Positions 1-11,235 of a DNA stretch of 64,000 nucleotides are shown piece after piece (the first letter of the stretch is position 1; every line of letters begins with the position of its first letter). The DNA is taken from NCBI RefSeq assembly GCF_008831285.2, contig NW_022204667.1, forward strand, positions 1 to 64,000, written 5' to 3'. Below the pieces are notes generated by a model. The model was not told the DNA's origin. It ran no database searches and was given only the letters and a program-made list of their open reading frames with translations. The DNA is from Nymphaea colorata. Taxonomy: Eukaryota; Streptophyta; Magnoliopsida; Nymphaeales; Nymphaeaceae. Position numbers and translations under genes: made by a program.

Positions 1-1225
1 ACAAGCCGACCTGGCAGGATGTGATGAAGCACAAAGTCAAGCATGTGCCAACCTTGACTTCCATGTAAATGAGTGAAGCCATTAAGAGATTTATCTGCAA
101 TATTTCATGCTTGCTGGTCTACATATCAGATATATGGGCAGCCAGCAGCAATCCCACTTAACTGCTTTATTCAATTATCTTCAGCATAGGAGGTTAGGAG
201 CCAGACAGAAGATCAAAATTCTAGATAAAGGACACTAGTATAAATTTTTCAATTTTTAAAGAATGAGAAAATTTGTTTCAAAAATATTAACATAAAAATA
301 AAAAAGCTTTTAAAATTTATGTAATTACCAATACTTAACGATAGAAAGTGTTGTGTCCATCAAAGGAGAGAAGAATATTTTGGTAATTTATTAAAAATAT
401 TCTCGTTAGTCTTTTTACTTTTTTCTACTTTCAATTTTGTCTTTACAATTTTTTTTAATGTGAATTAAAGTTATTTTAATCATAACCATATTGACATACA
501 AAAAAATTATGCATCAGTATAGTGACACTTAACCTATACCTGCCTCTACTCCTGCTAGCTGCTCTCAACAGGTGTTATGGAAATTATGGTCACCTTTTAA
601 AGGTGGTACTGATTTTTATGAGTCACCTCCATCAGATGGTAGAACCCTTGTGGCCTCCTTCCCACAAAAAAACTACTTTAAAGAGGCCCACACACTAGTC
701 CACATTTTTGAAAATATGTTTGGTTGGCAAAAATTCATCATCCAAATGCCTTGGATGATGGCTAGAACAGAAATGGAAAGGAGAAAAGTGAGGAAAGGAT
801 GGACAAAGAAGAGAAAACATTTCGTTTCTAGGTCTTGCTTTTGTTTACAATTTCAAAAAGCGGACCTAAAAGGCATTGGATTTTCTTTACCATAGACCTT
901 CCCTTAAAAGATAAGGAAGCCTGGAATAACAACATATCTATTGAATCCGACATGGTAGTACTCATTGTGGAAATATCTAGTGCCAAAGTCACTCAATGGG
1001 TAAGTCATGAATCCTTAACCTAAATCCATTTTACCAAAAGTTTCTACCATATCAATCTACCCTTTTGTACAACCCAATAATTTCAAAAAATGAGCCATCT
1101 ATGAGGCCAATTGTATTTTTGTGTCTTTTTTCTTTGGGCTTAACAGGTTGGCGCATTGTTTAATCCGTGTTTCATTTCCTATAAAATTACTTATTTCCTA
1201 TAAAATTACTTGGGTGCGCCCATAA
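1..1225. other. AT-rich flank without a recognisable gene
   Basis: No gene or mobile element that I recognise. The stretch is AT-rich with a few short open frames. The longest, 572-895 on the plus strand (107 codons), is rich in basic and aromatic residues, matches no family I know, and is overlapped by another open frame at 835-1023, so I do not call either as a gene. A short tandem duplication of about 20 bases (TTTCCTATAAAATTACTT) lies near 1,175-1,212, just before repeat family A begins. Confidence 0.5.
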
Positions 1226-1958
1226 GCTCATCTCTCTCTCCCACTCGCCAGTGTGGACTACTATTTAAAATAAGAATAAAACATGTAATACCTATCTCTT
1301 TCTCTGTCCGTCTCTCTCTCTATCTCTATACATGCAAGAGAACTCAAATGGCATGGAGCTGTTTCTTTGTTTCTTTCTTCCACCACATTTTCACTTTCCG
1401 TGGTAGACAAGTCAAAAAAGAGAGGAACCACCCTGTTGAATAGGAACCATTAGTTTACATGATATGGCAGTTCTAACATCGTTGATATTACAGTTCCAGA
1501 CATGGTGGCAGAGACGTAGACGTGGAGGTGGAATAAAAAGGCTCGAATCAAAATACTTATGTGAAGTTGGAAGATTGTGTTCCCATGGCAATATGGTGGC
1601 TATGGAAGAACATGAATTATGAATACCATGACAACAAGAAAAATCAAAATATGTTACATCAGAGGCAATTGACCGTCTTTTTATTATGATTCAACAAGTG
1701 CTAAATATGACTATTCAAGCAGAAGAACGAGTTTCCACAACTTTTGGTCCTTTTTTATGTAGGAAGTCTCTCACATATATCATCGACTTCAACACAGATC
1801 AGCATCACCACAAAAGCATATAGAATACTGATATGCTAATGAAACCACATCTGAAAGATGCCTTGGTTTGATTGACCAACTTCCCCATCCCTATTTTAAT
1901 GCTATTCATGTTACCTACACCACGGTCCTTATAAAAGAGATAGCAATGTCATTGAAAA
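1226..1958 (+). repeat. Dispersed repeat family A, copy 1
   Basis: This segment of about 730 bp aligns by eye, on the same strand, with 12,658-13,627. Both copies start with a pyrimidine-rich run after GCTCATCTCTC. Both share the stretches around TGGCATGGAGCTGTT, GAATTATGAATACCATG and CACAAAAGCATATAGAA, and both end at ATTGAAAAT followed by an AT microsatellite. There is no coding potential and no terminal inverted repeat that I can see. The family identity is unknown; a non-autonomous retroelement or an untranslated part of a larger element is possible. Confidence 0.7.
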
Positions 1959-2090
1959 TTATATATATATATATATATATAATATATATAATATATAATA
2001 TATAATAATATATATAATATATATATAATATATATAATATATATATAATATATATATATAGACACACACACGCACACACACACACACACT
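1959..2090. repeat. Compound microsatellite, (AT)n with AAT interruptions, then (AC)n
   Basis: About 100 bp of AT dinucleotides with regular ATAATATAT interruptions is followed by about 28 bp of AC repeats. The same kind of tract follows repeat A copy 2 near 13,628, so the microsatellite seed probably belongs to the end of family A. Confidence 0.9.
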
Positions 2091-2224
2091 ATTCCGGATG
2101 TGCTATACTAGTGCAACTAGGGTGGAAGCGCTATGCCAGTTGATGGACATTTGGCTCTACTCACATGGCATGGGCATTACCGGATGCCGGATTTCAGTTT
2201 TCACTCAAACTGAAACTTAAATGA

Positions 2225-3085
2225 CAACCTTTCTTAGATTATCTTGCAATTGAGCTATCATGTTCTAAGTGTAACATATATAGTTTTCCCGTACCTAACA
2301 TATATGTTCAAGTATAATAATGTAATTGGTCTGCATGCCCATCCGGAAGCCACTGCTTGTGATATCAAGTAGGTAATGTTTTGCTGGGAAACTACTGAGG
2401 TTGCCCCTCGCTTTATTGAAATGTCAAATAGGTAATTAAATAAATAAACTAATCCACTGTCTATGTCACCAGCTGACATTGTAACATTTTGTGAGGGGAC
2501 TATGTTGTAAGAAGGGCAGTAGCGGAGCTAAGGGTGGGTCGGTGTGCACCATATTTACCCATACCAGTTAGTCAAAAATTATTTTGTGATAAAGCTGGAC
2601 TCAGTTCCAGTCACATCATAGTACCCACACGGGCACTATCAAACTCAGGTCGGTGACTCAAGCGATGTTTAGTCAAAAAATTTGGGTACTGCCTACACCA
2701 GCCCACGTATGACTCCACCAAATGCTCTAGTCCCAATCTCAATTTTCTGTACTTCCATGAATTTCATGGTCCTGACAATCAAAATAGGGTTCGTATAAAA
2801 TTTCAAATAAAATTTGAATTCACACTGAAAATGCACATTTAAAATAAATAGCAAATTAAGTAGATTACTTGTTTGATGATTGAATGCAGTGCGGAACCTT
2901 CAACAAGTTGACGGGTTAGGGCGAGCTTATCCATGTAGTGAGAAATCAATTTTCTCAAAGATCATGGCAACTTTCCTGCTTGGTGGGCCATTACAGATCC
3001 TTTGATGGGATTTTTATATGATCTGATCAGGTCGACTGAAAACTGGATTGGCCAGGTCATTCCTGAATATTCAAGGGATTCAAAT
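2225..3085 (+). repeat. Dispersed repeat family B, copy 1
   Basis: Collinear by eye with 10,290-11,235 on the same strand. Shared landmarks in order are the region around ATCTTGCAAT, TATAATAATGTAATTG, GCCACTGCTTGTGA, CCACTTTCTATGTCAC (CCACTGTCTATGTCAC here), GTCACATCATAGT, CAGGTCGGTGACTCA, CATCCTTTGATGGGAT and CTGAATATTCAAG. Copy 1 carries 219 bp at 2,688-2,906 where copy 2 has only about 30 bp. No open reading frame of note. The family is unknown to me. Confidence 0.7.
2688..2906 (+). repeat. 219-bp direct duplication, copy 1
   Basis: Nearly identical by eye to 3,487-3,707, about 800 bp downstream in the same orientation, with only a handful of substitutions and small indels. It starts at ACTGCCTACACCAGCCC and ends at GCGGAACCTTCAACAA. 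It lies inside repeat B copy 1 and is missing from repeat B copy 2, so it behaves like an insertion or a duplicated insertion product. The TG at the start and the CA near the end recall LTR ends, but I see no target-site duplication or primer binding site. Confidence 0.85.
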
Positions 3086-3112
3086 AAAAGCCAAGCAGAA
3101 TGAGGAGTGAAG

Positions 3113-3191
3113 GGTGGTGGAGGAGGAGAAACTGAACTTTAGCCACCAGCATTGTCATGGGATGTCGCTTGTTGATTTCTTCAATCGATGC
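3113..3191 (+). repeat. Dispersed repeat family C, copy 1 (about 80 bp)
   Basis: Matches 9,383-9,459 on the same strand, including CATTGTCATGGGAT, TCGCTTGTTGATT and TCAATCGATGC. Function unknown. Confidence 0.7.
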
Positions 3192-3486
3192 TGCTTGAGT
3201 TTTCGACACTGACGGTCAACGGCGAAGCTACCAATTGGTAACATATTTATTACATGATTAAGAAAAAACTTAGTACAATCAATTATTAGAAACTTCATTA
3301 TTTTATCATCTAGCTAGTTCCACCTCCAACCATGGTTAGTGGCAGCTAGAGTTAGGAATGTTGGACTTAGGGGCACTAATTTAAAGAATCTCATACCTAT
3401 AGGGTCACTGGTGCATATAAAGAAGCAAGTAGTTGAAAGCTTACGTAAAAATGAAAATAAAGAAATTTGATAGGACCATTTGGGCA

Positions 3487-3707
3487 ACTGCCTACACCAG
3501 CCCACGTATGACTCCACCAAAGGCTCTAGCCCCAATCTCAATTTTCTGTACTTCCATGAATTTCATGGTCCTGACAATCAAAATAGGGTTCGTATAAAAT
3601 TTTAAAATAAAATTTGAATTCACACTGACAGATGCACATTTAAAATAAATAGCAAATTAAGTAGATTACTTGTTTGATGATTGAATTCAGTGCGGAACCT
3701 TCAACAA
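3487..3707 (+). repeat. 219-bp direct duplication, copy 2
   Basis: Second copy of the 2,688-2,906 segment, preceded in both cases by TTGGG plus a short variable linker. The 580 bp between the copies contains repeat C and no coding sequence that I recognise. Confidence 0.85.
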
Positions 3708-4611
3708 TATATATTTGTTTGGATAGTAGTGAAAATGAATCCATTATATAGACCATTCGTTTCTAATAAATGTTTATAACGATCAGAATCAGAACCGAAA
3801 CCCAAAGTGAAACAACCTGCAGGCTGTCGGTAAGATAAATCAGTAAAATAAGTGAAAAATAGAAAAGAAAAAATGTTAAAAGTACTTAAAGATAAATAAA
3901 TAACAACATGGGGCAACAGCCACTGGATAAAACAGGTTTGCCAAACAATTCAAATTGACTTAAATTAATTCAGGGCAACTTTTATAAACACTATTCTCAA
4001 ATGCATGACATTTTAGTGGACCTCTTGCTTGTGGAGAAAACTCTTCTTTGTTACGGGTGAGCGGGAGTGAACCTGCCAGCTGCATGCATGAGGGGCAGAA
4101 GCTCTACTCATCCCCGTTACCCCAGGGTCTAGAGAAACATCAAAACCAGGGGAATTTACGGTCACTCCCTTCAGTTTAGGAGTAGCTCCTGCCAACCTTT
4201 ATGGTTCATTGAGAATAATGCTCATGGTATTGGAACTGACTACCTTACTCTCACCAAACTCTTAACTCGACCAGTTATGCTACTCTTCTCGGAGTAACCT
4301 GATCTCTTTGTTTGACCCTATGAAAAAGAGTACATATAAGACTATTGAAGCTTACAACTTTCTGGAGGTAAAGTCTTTTGTGTAACCTGCACTGAGACTT
4401 TTAAATCCTCTTAGATGGAACTTGTTAAGAATAATATTCTGCTTTTTTTAAATATATATATATAAAAGCACCATATTCTTATTTCAAGAAACGTAACTGC
4501 ATTTCAATTAACAAAAAAATTAATCTTCTAATGAATTAAACACAGAGAAGGTACTATATGTTCCAAATTTTAGCTACACATGCACTCGTTTAATATTCTT
4601 CAATGATCCCA
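3708..4611. other. Intergenic, no gene seen
   Basis: AT-rich sequence without a recognisable gene. On the minus strand around 4,045-4,115 there is a GC-richer patch that resembles the 3' half of a tRNA: a GTAGAGC-like D-arm end followed by GGTTCACTCCC (minus strand of 4,063-4,073), close to an RNA polymerase III B box. It may be a SINE relic, but I see no convincing A box or poly-A/poly-T tail. A short (AT)n tract sits near 4,451-4,464. Confidence 0.4.
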
Positions 4612-4757
4612 AAATCTGTTCCAAACATGTGTCAGCAACTTGAAAATATGTTGTTGTGTACTAAATCCGTCCCATACATTTGTCAGCGACTCAAGAATAT
4701 GTCGCTGTGTACTAAATCCGTTCCAAACATGTGTAAGGGACTCGAAAAGATGTTGCT
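4612..4757 (+). repeat. Minisatellite, about three copies of a 51-bp unit
   Basis: The motif AAATCTGTTCC / AAATCCGTCCC / AAATCCGTTCC recurs at 4,612, 4,663 and 4,714, exactly 51 bp apart. The copies also share ACATxTGTxAGxxACT and ATGTxGCTGTG. Because 51 is a multiple of three, one frame stays open (4,603-4,809) and gives a repetitive peptide, which I take as a by-product. The following 300 bp are rich in short GCGAC, GCAAC and AAGTTA motifs, as in subterminal regions of some plant DNA transposons. Confidence 0.8.
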
Positions 4758-4809
4758 AGCCAGTACACTGTGCAAGCTACAACAACCATCATTATTGATG
4801 GAGGGTTAG

Positions 4810-5340
4810 CATTGTTAGTTGCAAAGTTAAAAGACATTGTGAAGTTAAGCGACTTATATAACTGTCACAGAACACATTGTGTTATGGGACAGAAAATTCC
4901 ATCGTCAAAGTTACAATAAGGTGTAGGCACATTCCATGGTCATTATGCTAACTTAAAGCAACTAATGTCGCAACAAACACAACTAAGACATGGTGGCCAT
5001 TTTCATCGGTAATCGTTTGTGCAACGGGACTTGTGTTGGTAGAGTTTTGACCATCGTGATTACTTATTAGCGACAGTCGAGTTAAAGCCATAGTTAGTGT
5101 TCATACTCACTCAGACATATCTAAGTTAAGCTTTAAACTTAAACGGAGGGTAAAACATCTTTAAAACAAGATACATATATTTATTCAACATGAAAAAATA
5201 ACACCATCAACCACATGACAATCAGGACATAAAACATAAGCAGCGTCCAATGCTGCCAATTATAGACTAGTATAGAGAACCACATAGATCATCACGAAAG
5301 AAATATATATATATATAGATATATATATATGTATACAACT
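4810..5340. other. Intergenic, no gene seen
   Basis: AT-rich spacer with recurring short GCGAC, GTTAAAG and GCAAC words and an (AT)n tract near 5,303-5,330. It lies directly downstream of the stop codon of the minus-strand protease relic. Confidence 0.4.
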
Positions 5341-7345
5341 TTAGCCCTGAGTACATTCAATTGGTGCAAAAGAAAGCAGCCCCTTCCCCAACTCATATTT
5401 CACATGCATGTTCTGCTGGAAAACATTCCCGAAAATGGCTAAGCTAGCCGTTGCACTTCTATACATCCAAAAGATATTTGAAGGTGGCAACTTCATGTCT
5501 GCATTGGTGGAATGAAAGTTCATCTCCAGCAATCCTTAATATGGATCACCAGTATTCTCTACATTATAACACAAATAATCTTGGTTAGGATGATAGAATC
5601 TTTTATGGTTTGTGACTTTAGCCACCGTGTTTGCCACTTGGTCATACACATCTTTGGCAAGATAATCAGTGTGGTACCCGAGTCTATCATGATTGATCCA
5701 GCATATCCCAAGCATGTTGCTGTCTGTGCACCTCAAAACTATATGTTGAGTCTGTTGTTTCCCACATTTATGTAATCTAGTGTGAGTGTATAGAAAGTGC
5801 CTTGAGCTGCATTTGCTTTCATCGGCGTCTGTTGAACCTCTTGGGTTCCGAAGAACTCTACCTCCTCACAGAATTTGATCTACTCAATGACATTATTTTT
5901 CTTGCTATGGAGAGGAAAACTGTAAGCAAATTTATGGTTAATAAAGAAGCCGATGTGACTAACAAGTGAAAGAGATCCTGGCCTGAGGCCAACAAGACTA
6001 GGATCGACAAGATTTTCGAAATCAACACTATTTTCTTTATGAACGCAACCAAAGGCGATTGTCGGAAGCTTGATGGTGCCATCAGTGCCATCCTCAAACC
6101 AAAATCTTTTGAGAGCAAGGGACCCTTCTACAACAGATCCATCACCATATGAGGATTTGACGCTACGAAGTTGGTTGTCATCACAAGCGGACCAGAAGCT
6201 AGTAGTGCATCTCAGGTTATGGTATGTGGAAGACTGAATTGGCTTTAATGTGGAGTTCATTTGGCAGGTAAAGTTGTAGTAAGGAACACACAATGTCCAT
6301 ATGAGGTTGCTGCCAGTATCGATCATGACCCATAGGATTGGACTTCTAGTGATGCTCTAATGTAAAGCTGCATGAGAAACTCTCTATATATAGATGTATC
6401 AATGTCTTCTTTTTATAGCACATGAAGTTGCTGCTTCGATAACTCGAAACAACTGCCTACCAGCCTATTCTCTCATAGATTTAAGTATATAGGTTGTATG
6501 GTGGGATTTGATAAGAAATAGCTGGACATACGGCCAACTTTCTTTTTAAAATTTTTGTCTTGTCATACAGGCGGAAGTTTTCCAAAACATTTCAACCAGG
6601 TTGATTGGAGGATGTCAACGCTTGTCGGCAGTTTCATCTGTTTAGCGGACCCCAACACATTTCACAAGTTGACCAGATAGTCCTCCTCAACTCAATTAAA
6701 CATGAAAACAAAGAGAATAATCGTAGCAATTGAATCTTGAAAGGACCCTTAGATAGCTGGACACAAGTTTCAATCAATTTTTGTTACTTTTCACAAGATA
6801 GAGTTGCCAGATTAACTCGTTTCTAAAATTTTTACGACACAAGTTTCCATTTCCTTCTTTCTTTTCATGCATCAAGTTCCACTGTGATAACCCAGATGAA
6901 CGTTTCTAGGATCAATGGGCTTTAGTTCTAAACTTCTAAGTTATCGGGGCATTTCCTTGAAATCTGGAATTTGCCAGATGTTTCCAGATTTTAACGGTTA
7001 GGCATTGGAATTAGTTCATCTGGTCAGTCTTCATGAGAATACACATGGATGGTCGTTTTGTTGGTGTTGGCATAACCTGAAGCCAATCGGGAGCTCAACT
7101 TGAAGCGTAGAGCTGCCCTGCTCAGTGCGTCGAACTGGAGTGGATGAAGGATCATAGAGATGAGAGAGAGGCAAGTCTTGGTGAATGATGTCTATCGAGA
7201 AGCCTGGATTTTTTGTTAACATTGACAGTGTTAGTGAAGATGTTGGTAGGAAAGTTTGATAGTGCAACTGGGAGAAGTTACAGGAGGAGGATCATGAAGG
7301 AGGAGAGGAAGGTGGCTATGGCAACTGTTAATCATAGATCTACAA
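5341..7345 (-). pseudogene. Nepenthesin/CDR1-like A1 aspartic protease pseudogene
   Basis: Relic of a secreted pepsin-type (family A1) plant aspartic endopeptidase of the CDR1/nepenthesin group. On the minus strand the pieces come in the right order: a hydrophobic signal peptide (AIATFLSSFMILLL), the propeptide start GFSIDIIHQDLPLS, EFLMQLYI, the first catalytic motif DTGSN (6,306-6,320), the flap SYGDGS, AFGCVHKENS, GTFYTLTLDYINVG, the second catalytic motif DSGTT (about 5,670-5,684), and the C-terminus IFGNVFQQN...LLSFAPIECTQ with a stop at 5,341-5,343. The lesions are clear: a TAA inside the signal peptide (7,278-7,280), frameshifts before GFSID, before SPILW and inside the DSGTT region, a stop after NNVIE (about 5,880), and about 600 bp between propeptide and catalytic domain with no matching sequence. 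One Cys of the first Cys cluster is replaced. Both catalytic Asp codons and the flap Tyr survive, so the gene looks recently lost. The family is confident; whether any intron existed is not. Confidence 0.85.
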
Positions 7346-7360
7346 AGAAAAACTCCTTGT

Positions 7361-7370
7361 ATTTATAAAG
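7361..7370 (-). promoter_or_regulatory. TATA box of the protease relic
   Basis: The minus strand reads CTTTATAAAT followed by AC, a good plant TATA box, about 75-80 bp upstream of the remaining signal-peptide codons. Its presence at the right place suggests the pseudogene arose by DNA duplication or in-place decay rather than by retroposition. Confidence 0.55.
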
Positions 7371-7599
7371 GAGATCATGAGGTAGGTTGTGACTAAGGGT
7401 TTGGATTTAAATACAAATGGTGGGGAAAAGAAGCTCATGGTCAAAGTGAGTAGCGTGTGGATTGTTCCACATGTGACAGTTCTTGGTCAAGGAGAAGATG
7501 TGGTTATCATGTGAAGGAGCAGAGAAAGGGAACAACATGAACCCTAGGTTAGAGTTAGGAAAATGTTCATGAACATCACTTTATCGTGGGTGGTGGAGG

Positions 7600-9345
7600 C
7601 TCTCGCCCATCCTTAGAGATGATGGATCATGAAAAGTCACCTATTGATCAAGGATTCCAGTCAGTTCTATCAGCGCGATGATTTTGGGTGTCGGTGGTAA
7701 AGAGCGCTGGTGTTGTGGACCAAAATGAGTGGGAGGAGGCATTTGGATTACCAGATCTTGCAGTGTGTGAAATTGAGGGGAAGCAAATGATCAGACCTTT
7801 CAGATGGACTACTATTGCAATTCTATTAGGCGGTAGCTCAAGATTTCATCTGGATTGGGTGGAAGTTTTTCACAATTTGTATCAGGTGAAAACAATTTTC
7901 GCCCCTTCCTGACTCTTTTTGACCAAGGCTTCCTCAAAGGAATATTTAGAGGAAGTTATGCAACAAAAAAAATGGCGTGTTTGTGATAGGTTTTTGGTCT
8001 CTAGCAAGTGGAAGTCAGGAATGCCGCTCCGACTTCAAGCTGCCACGAGAACCCCTCTAGGGATTCGTCTACCGAAGTTGCCTCTTTATATGCGGAACTG
8101 CAAGGTGTTAGCTGGTGTCGTTAAGGTTCTGGGTAGTTTTTTTGTAGATGCTGATGGCTTCACTTATGGGTTCGATTTGTATACTTGATGGTGATAAAGT
8201 TCTTGAATAAATGGTGGAAGATGAAAAAAAAATTTGTTTCTGTACCTTATGTGGGGTTTCATTACATTCCACAAGAGATCGTCTCACTCGTATGAGGGAG
8301 GGAAAAGTGAATTCTAAACCCTCAAATGGATGTACTCAGGCCATTGTTGCTAATAGAAGGTGGAATCTAGGCTCTAAGCAATGCAAGCTATCTAATATTA
8401 AATGAAATCAATTTGTGCCTCTTGAAAAAGATCCTATTGAAGACCTATGATCTATGGGCCACGAGTGTCAAGGGAATATCTCATTTCAAATGGTGATGGA
8501 ATCATCTTCATTGAAGGTTAACCATGGTAAAACTATTGCTGAGTCCTGCCATGAGACCAATAAGAAAGCCACAGAAGTTGAGGAGGAATTTTTTCCTGGA
8601 TTTGGCTGTTTGAACTCCACTAGGACTGTACTAATGGCCTGAAAACAAAAAGATAAAAGGTCTTCCTGTCCTATGAATATTAGTGTGAACAAAAAAGAGA
8701 TTTCCATTCCAAAGAAGTTAACAATTTTAAGAAGAAGGGTTGTGGGACAACATTTTTTAAGGCTATATAAAGTTCTGTCCTGAAAGAAAGGAAGTTGGCG
8801 CAACATGATCCATTCATGGATATCCAAGGAGCAGAGGATTTCCATAACAAAGAGAATGTTCTCCTGTAGGAAAAGGATAGTAAGAGGAGTTGCCAATTGC
8901 CATCAAATGAAGTTAATAGTTGGAATGTTAGAGGCCTTGGTACTTTAACAACCTAGAAAGATTTTGGCAATTGGGTGATATCTCATCAACTTGGGATCAT
9001 TTTCATGTTTCAATATCATGTTGAATGCGGACAACTTCAAATCCTTTTGCAATCACTATGAGGAGTTTTTTTTTTAATCTAATATTGATACGAATCTTAT
9101 GAGGCCATAATTGTGTGTTGTTAGAGACAGGCTGATTTTCGATTGACTAGTTGCAAATTTAATAAATTTTGGATGGATTGTTTATTTACTCATAAAGCTT
9201 TAAATCTCAACTTTGATACAATAGGGGTGTATCTTCACCCTCACTCTAGAATTCGCAAAGACCAATTGGTTATGTTAAATATCATTATTGCCAATAAACA
9301 AATGTTAGTATTATAATGAAAGATTTTAATACAACTTATAAGGAG
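7600..9345 (+). mobile_element. Degenerate plant LINE (L1-type), ORF1 and start of ORF2
   Basis: Relic of a non-LTR retrotransposon. The ORF1 part (about 7,640-8,400, broken by stops and frameshifts) shows a DUF4283-like pattern: YLEEVMQQKKWRVCDRFL, then LVSSKWKSGM, then GIRLPKLPLYMRN. It is followed by a decayed zinc knuckle at 8,241-8,282, CTLCGVSLH with the fourth ligand changed from Cys to Arg. The ORF2 part begins with the apurinic endonuclease motif SWNVRGLG at 8,918-8,941. About 134 codons later comes DFN (9,322-9,330), the expected place of the GDFN motif of this nuclease. No reverse transcriptase follows; homology stops near 9,345, just before repeat C copy 2. LINE copies usually lose the 5' end, so loss of the 3' side implies a later deletion or replacement. 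No target-site duplication was found. Confidence 0.75.
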
Positions 9346-9382
9346 TCGGAAAAATGGGCCTGCCCCTCACTTTGGGTCTGCA

Positions 9383-9459
9383 GGCGGTGGAGAGAAGAAA
9401 CTGCACTTTGGCCACCATCATTGTCATGGGATATCGCTTGTTGATTCCTCAATCGATGC
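9383..9459 (+). repeat. Dispersed repeat family C, copy 2
   Basis: Counterpart of 3,113-3,191, same strand, about 85 percent alike by eye. It directly follows the truncated LINE. Confidence 0.7.
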
Positions 9460-10289
9460 GATACTGTGGATGAGATATCACTTTAAAAAATCTGGAATTG
9501 GATCTCGAATTGATGGACTAGCATTTGCTTATCCATCTATAGGAACAAGTTTCTCAGACATCTAGGACTTAATTTCTTGCTTAGCTGGGCATCTAATATA
9601 CTTATGATGACGTATGTGGAGGGCTACAGATCTATACGATCCAATATATTGCATGCCTAAGGTTTTATTTGTATAGGTTAAAAGTGAAAACTGGAATGAC
9701 CACACCTTCTTAGGCATGAAGTAACATAAAGCACCCATCTAAATAGATCTGTTTTCTCTTCTTCATGGTTCGTAGTTGTTATGTGTTCTGTTTTGTCACT
9801 TTCTGGTTTTCAATCTTTTTCATTGGAGGAAAGAGATCCAGGGAAATTGTGTATAGTCACTCACGCTCGGTTAGAACTTCTGCTAAGCATCCCCCATTTT
9901 GTCTACCTATTTAGGGGTTGTTCTTATTATGAAAACTATATGAGTGTCCCTGCTGCCAAATGACCCCTAAACGGTAGTGGAGCCGCATTGCGGATTTTGT
10001 AAGCAATTTCCCGTACCAGTCATTGATACTTCTTTTTTTTTTTAATTTTTTTATATACCTTAAAGTTGAAAGTTAAACTAATACTACCCCCAGTCAGAAA
10101 TTTGGCTTTGCACTACCCCTTTAGGGTTCTATTTTTCTTCAGCTGGATCTCTAGCTGAAAACCATTTTGGTGATTGTTGGACTCTGCTTAGTTTGAAGGC
10201 GTGAAGCATAGACTCTCCATCCAACATGCACCAAACTCCACAAGTTAGTGATGTACTCCTTATTTTGGTGATTGATTATAACCTTGCTT
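9460..10289. other. Intergenic, no gene seen
   Basis: No recognisable gene, RNA or element. A poly-T/A-rich stretch lies at about 10,030-10,060. The short open frame 9,781-9,963 has no family resemblance and is not called. Confidence 0.4.
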
Positions 10290-11235
10290 AGCTTATCTTG
10301 CAATCAAGTTGAGAAGTTACCATGTTCTAAGTTTAAAATATATACTTTTCGAGTACCTAACAAAAATTCTTGTATAATAATGTAATTGCTCTGCTTGAAC
10401 TTTCAGCAGCCACTGCTTGTGAAATGAAATAGGTTTTTTGCGTTCGGAAACTGTCGAGGGAGCCCCTCGTTCTATTCATGAGAGATCAAATAGGTAATTA
10501 AATATACAAATCACAGAAATTAATCCACTTTCTATGTCACAATTTATAGACACCAAGAGTGGAACATTTTGCCAGGGGACTTACAGTGGCTGGTGACATT
10601 AGCTAGTGATGTAACAAGTTCTTGCGTCATTTACCGGGGATTGCATGCAACTTTTTGTGTTTTCTGCACCCTTCTCCACAATCCAAGCAATTTTAAGTAA
10701 TAGCATTTGAATATTCTTCTGTTGAAGAATTCCAATCACCATTTGATCAATAAGAGAGACATCTTAACGTATTCCTTAGGTAACCTCAATAAGCGGTGAA
10801 AAGTAAGAAGGGAAGTATAGAAGCGAAGTGTGGGTTGCTGTGTACCATTGCCCCACATCAGTATTGTTGCGACGATGCTGGACCTAGTTGCTGTCACATC
10901 ATAGTCCCCACATCAAACCCAGGTCGGTGACTCACGTGCCCTTCAGCCAAAAATTCTTGGCTCCCCCACTAAAGAAGGGGTTGAGATCACAAGTTGGCGG
11001 GCTAGTGTGAAATTATTCATGTCATGAGGAATCAATTTTTTGAAAGATCATAGTAATTTTGCTTTGCTGGGCCATCTTACATCCTTTGATGGGATATTCA
11101 TATGATCCATATATTTTACAACGTTGACTGGAAAATAAACGAATGTCATCATACTTTAAACATGTTTAAGGGTAATTAAAATGGGTGATTAACAATCGAT
11201 TGGAGCGATCATTTCTGAATATTCAAGTGATTCAA
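10290..11235 (+). repeat. Dispersed repeat family B, copy 2
   Basis: Collinear with 2,225-3,085 on the same strand, with moderate divergence and several indels. It lacks the 219-bp segment found in copy 1: between the GGTCGGTGACTCA block and the CACAAGTTGGCGGG block only a short unrelated linker remains. It contains extra sequence around 11,115-11,190 compared with copy 1. Confidence 0.7.

Noticed and set aside
572-1023. Two overlapping plus-strand open frames (107 and 62 codons) as a gene
   Set aside because: No recognisable family, no promoter or splice context, and the frames overlap out of phase.
2688-3707. Calling the 219-bp repeats the LTRs of a tiny LTR element
   Set aside because: The ends are TG and CA-like, but there is no target-site duplication, primer binding site or polypurine tract; kept only as a direct duplication.
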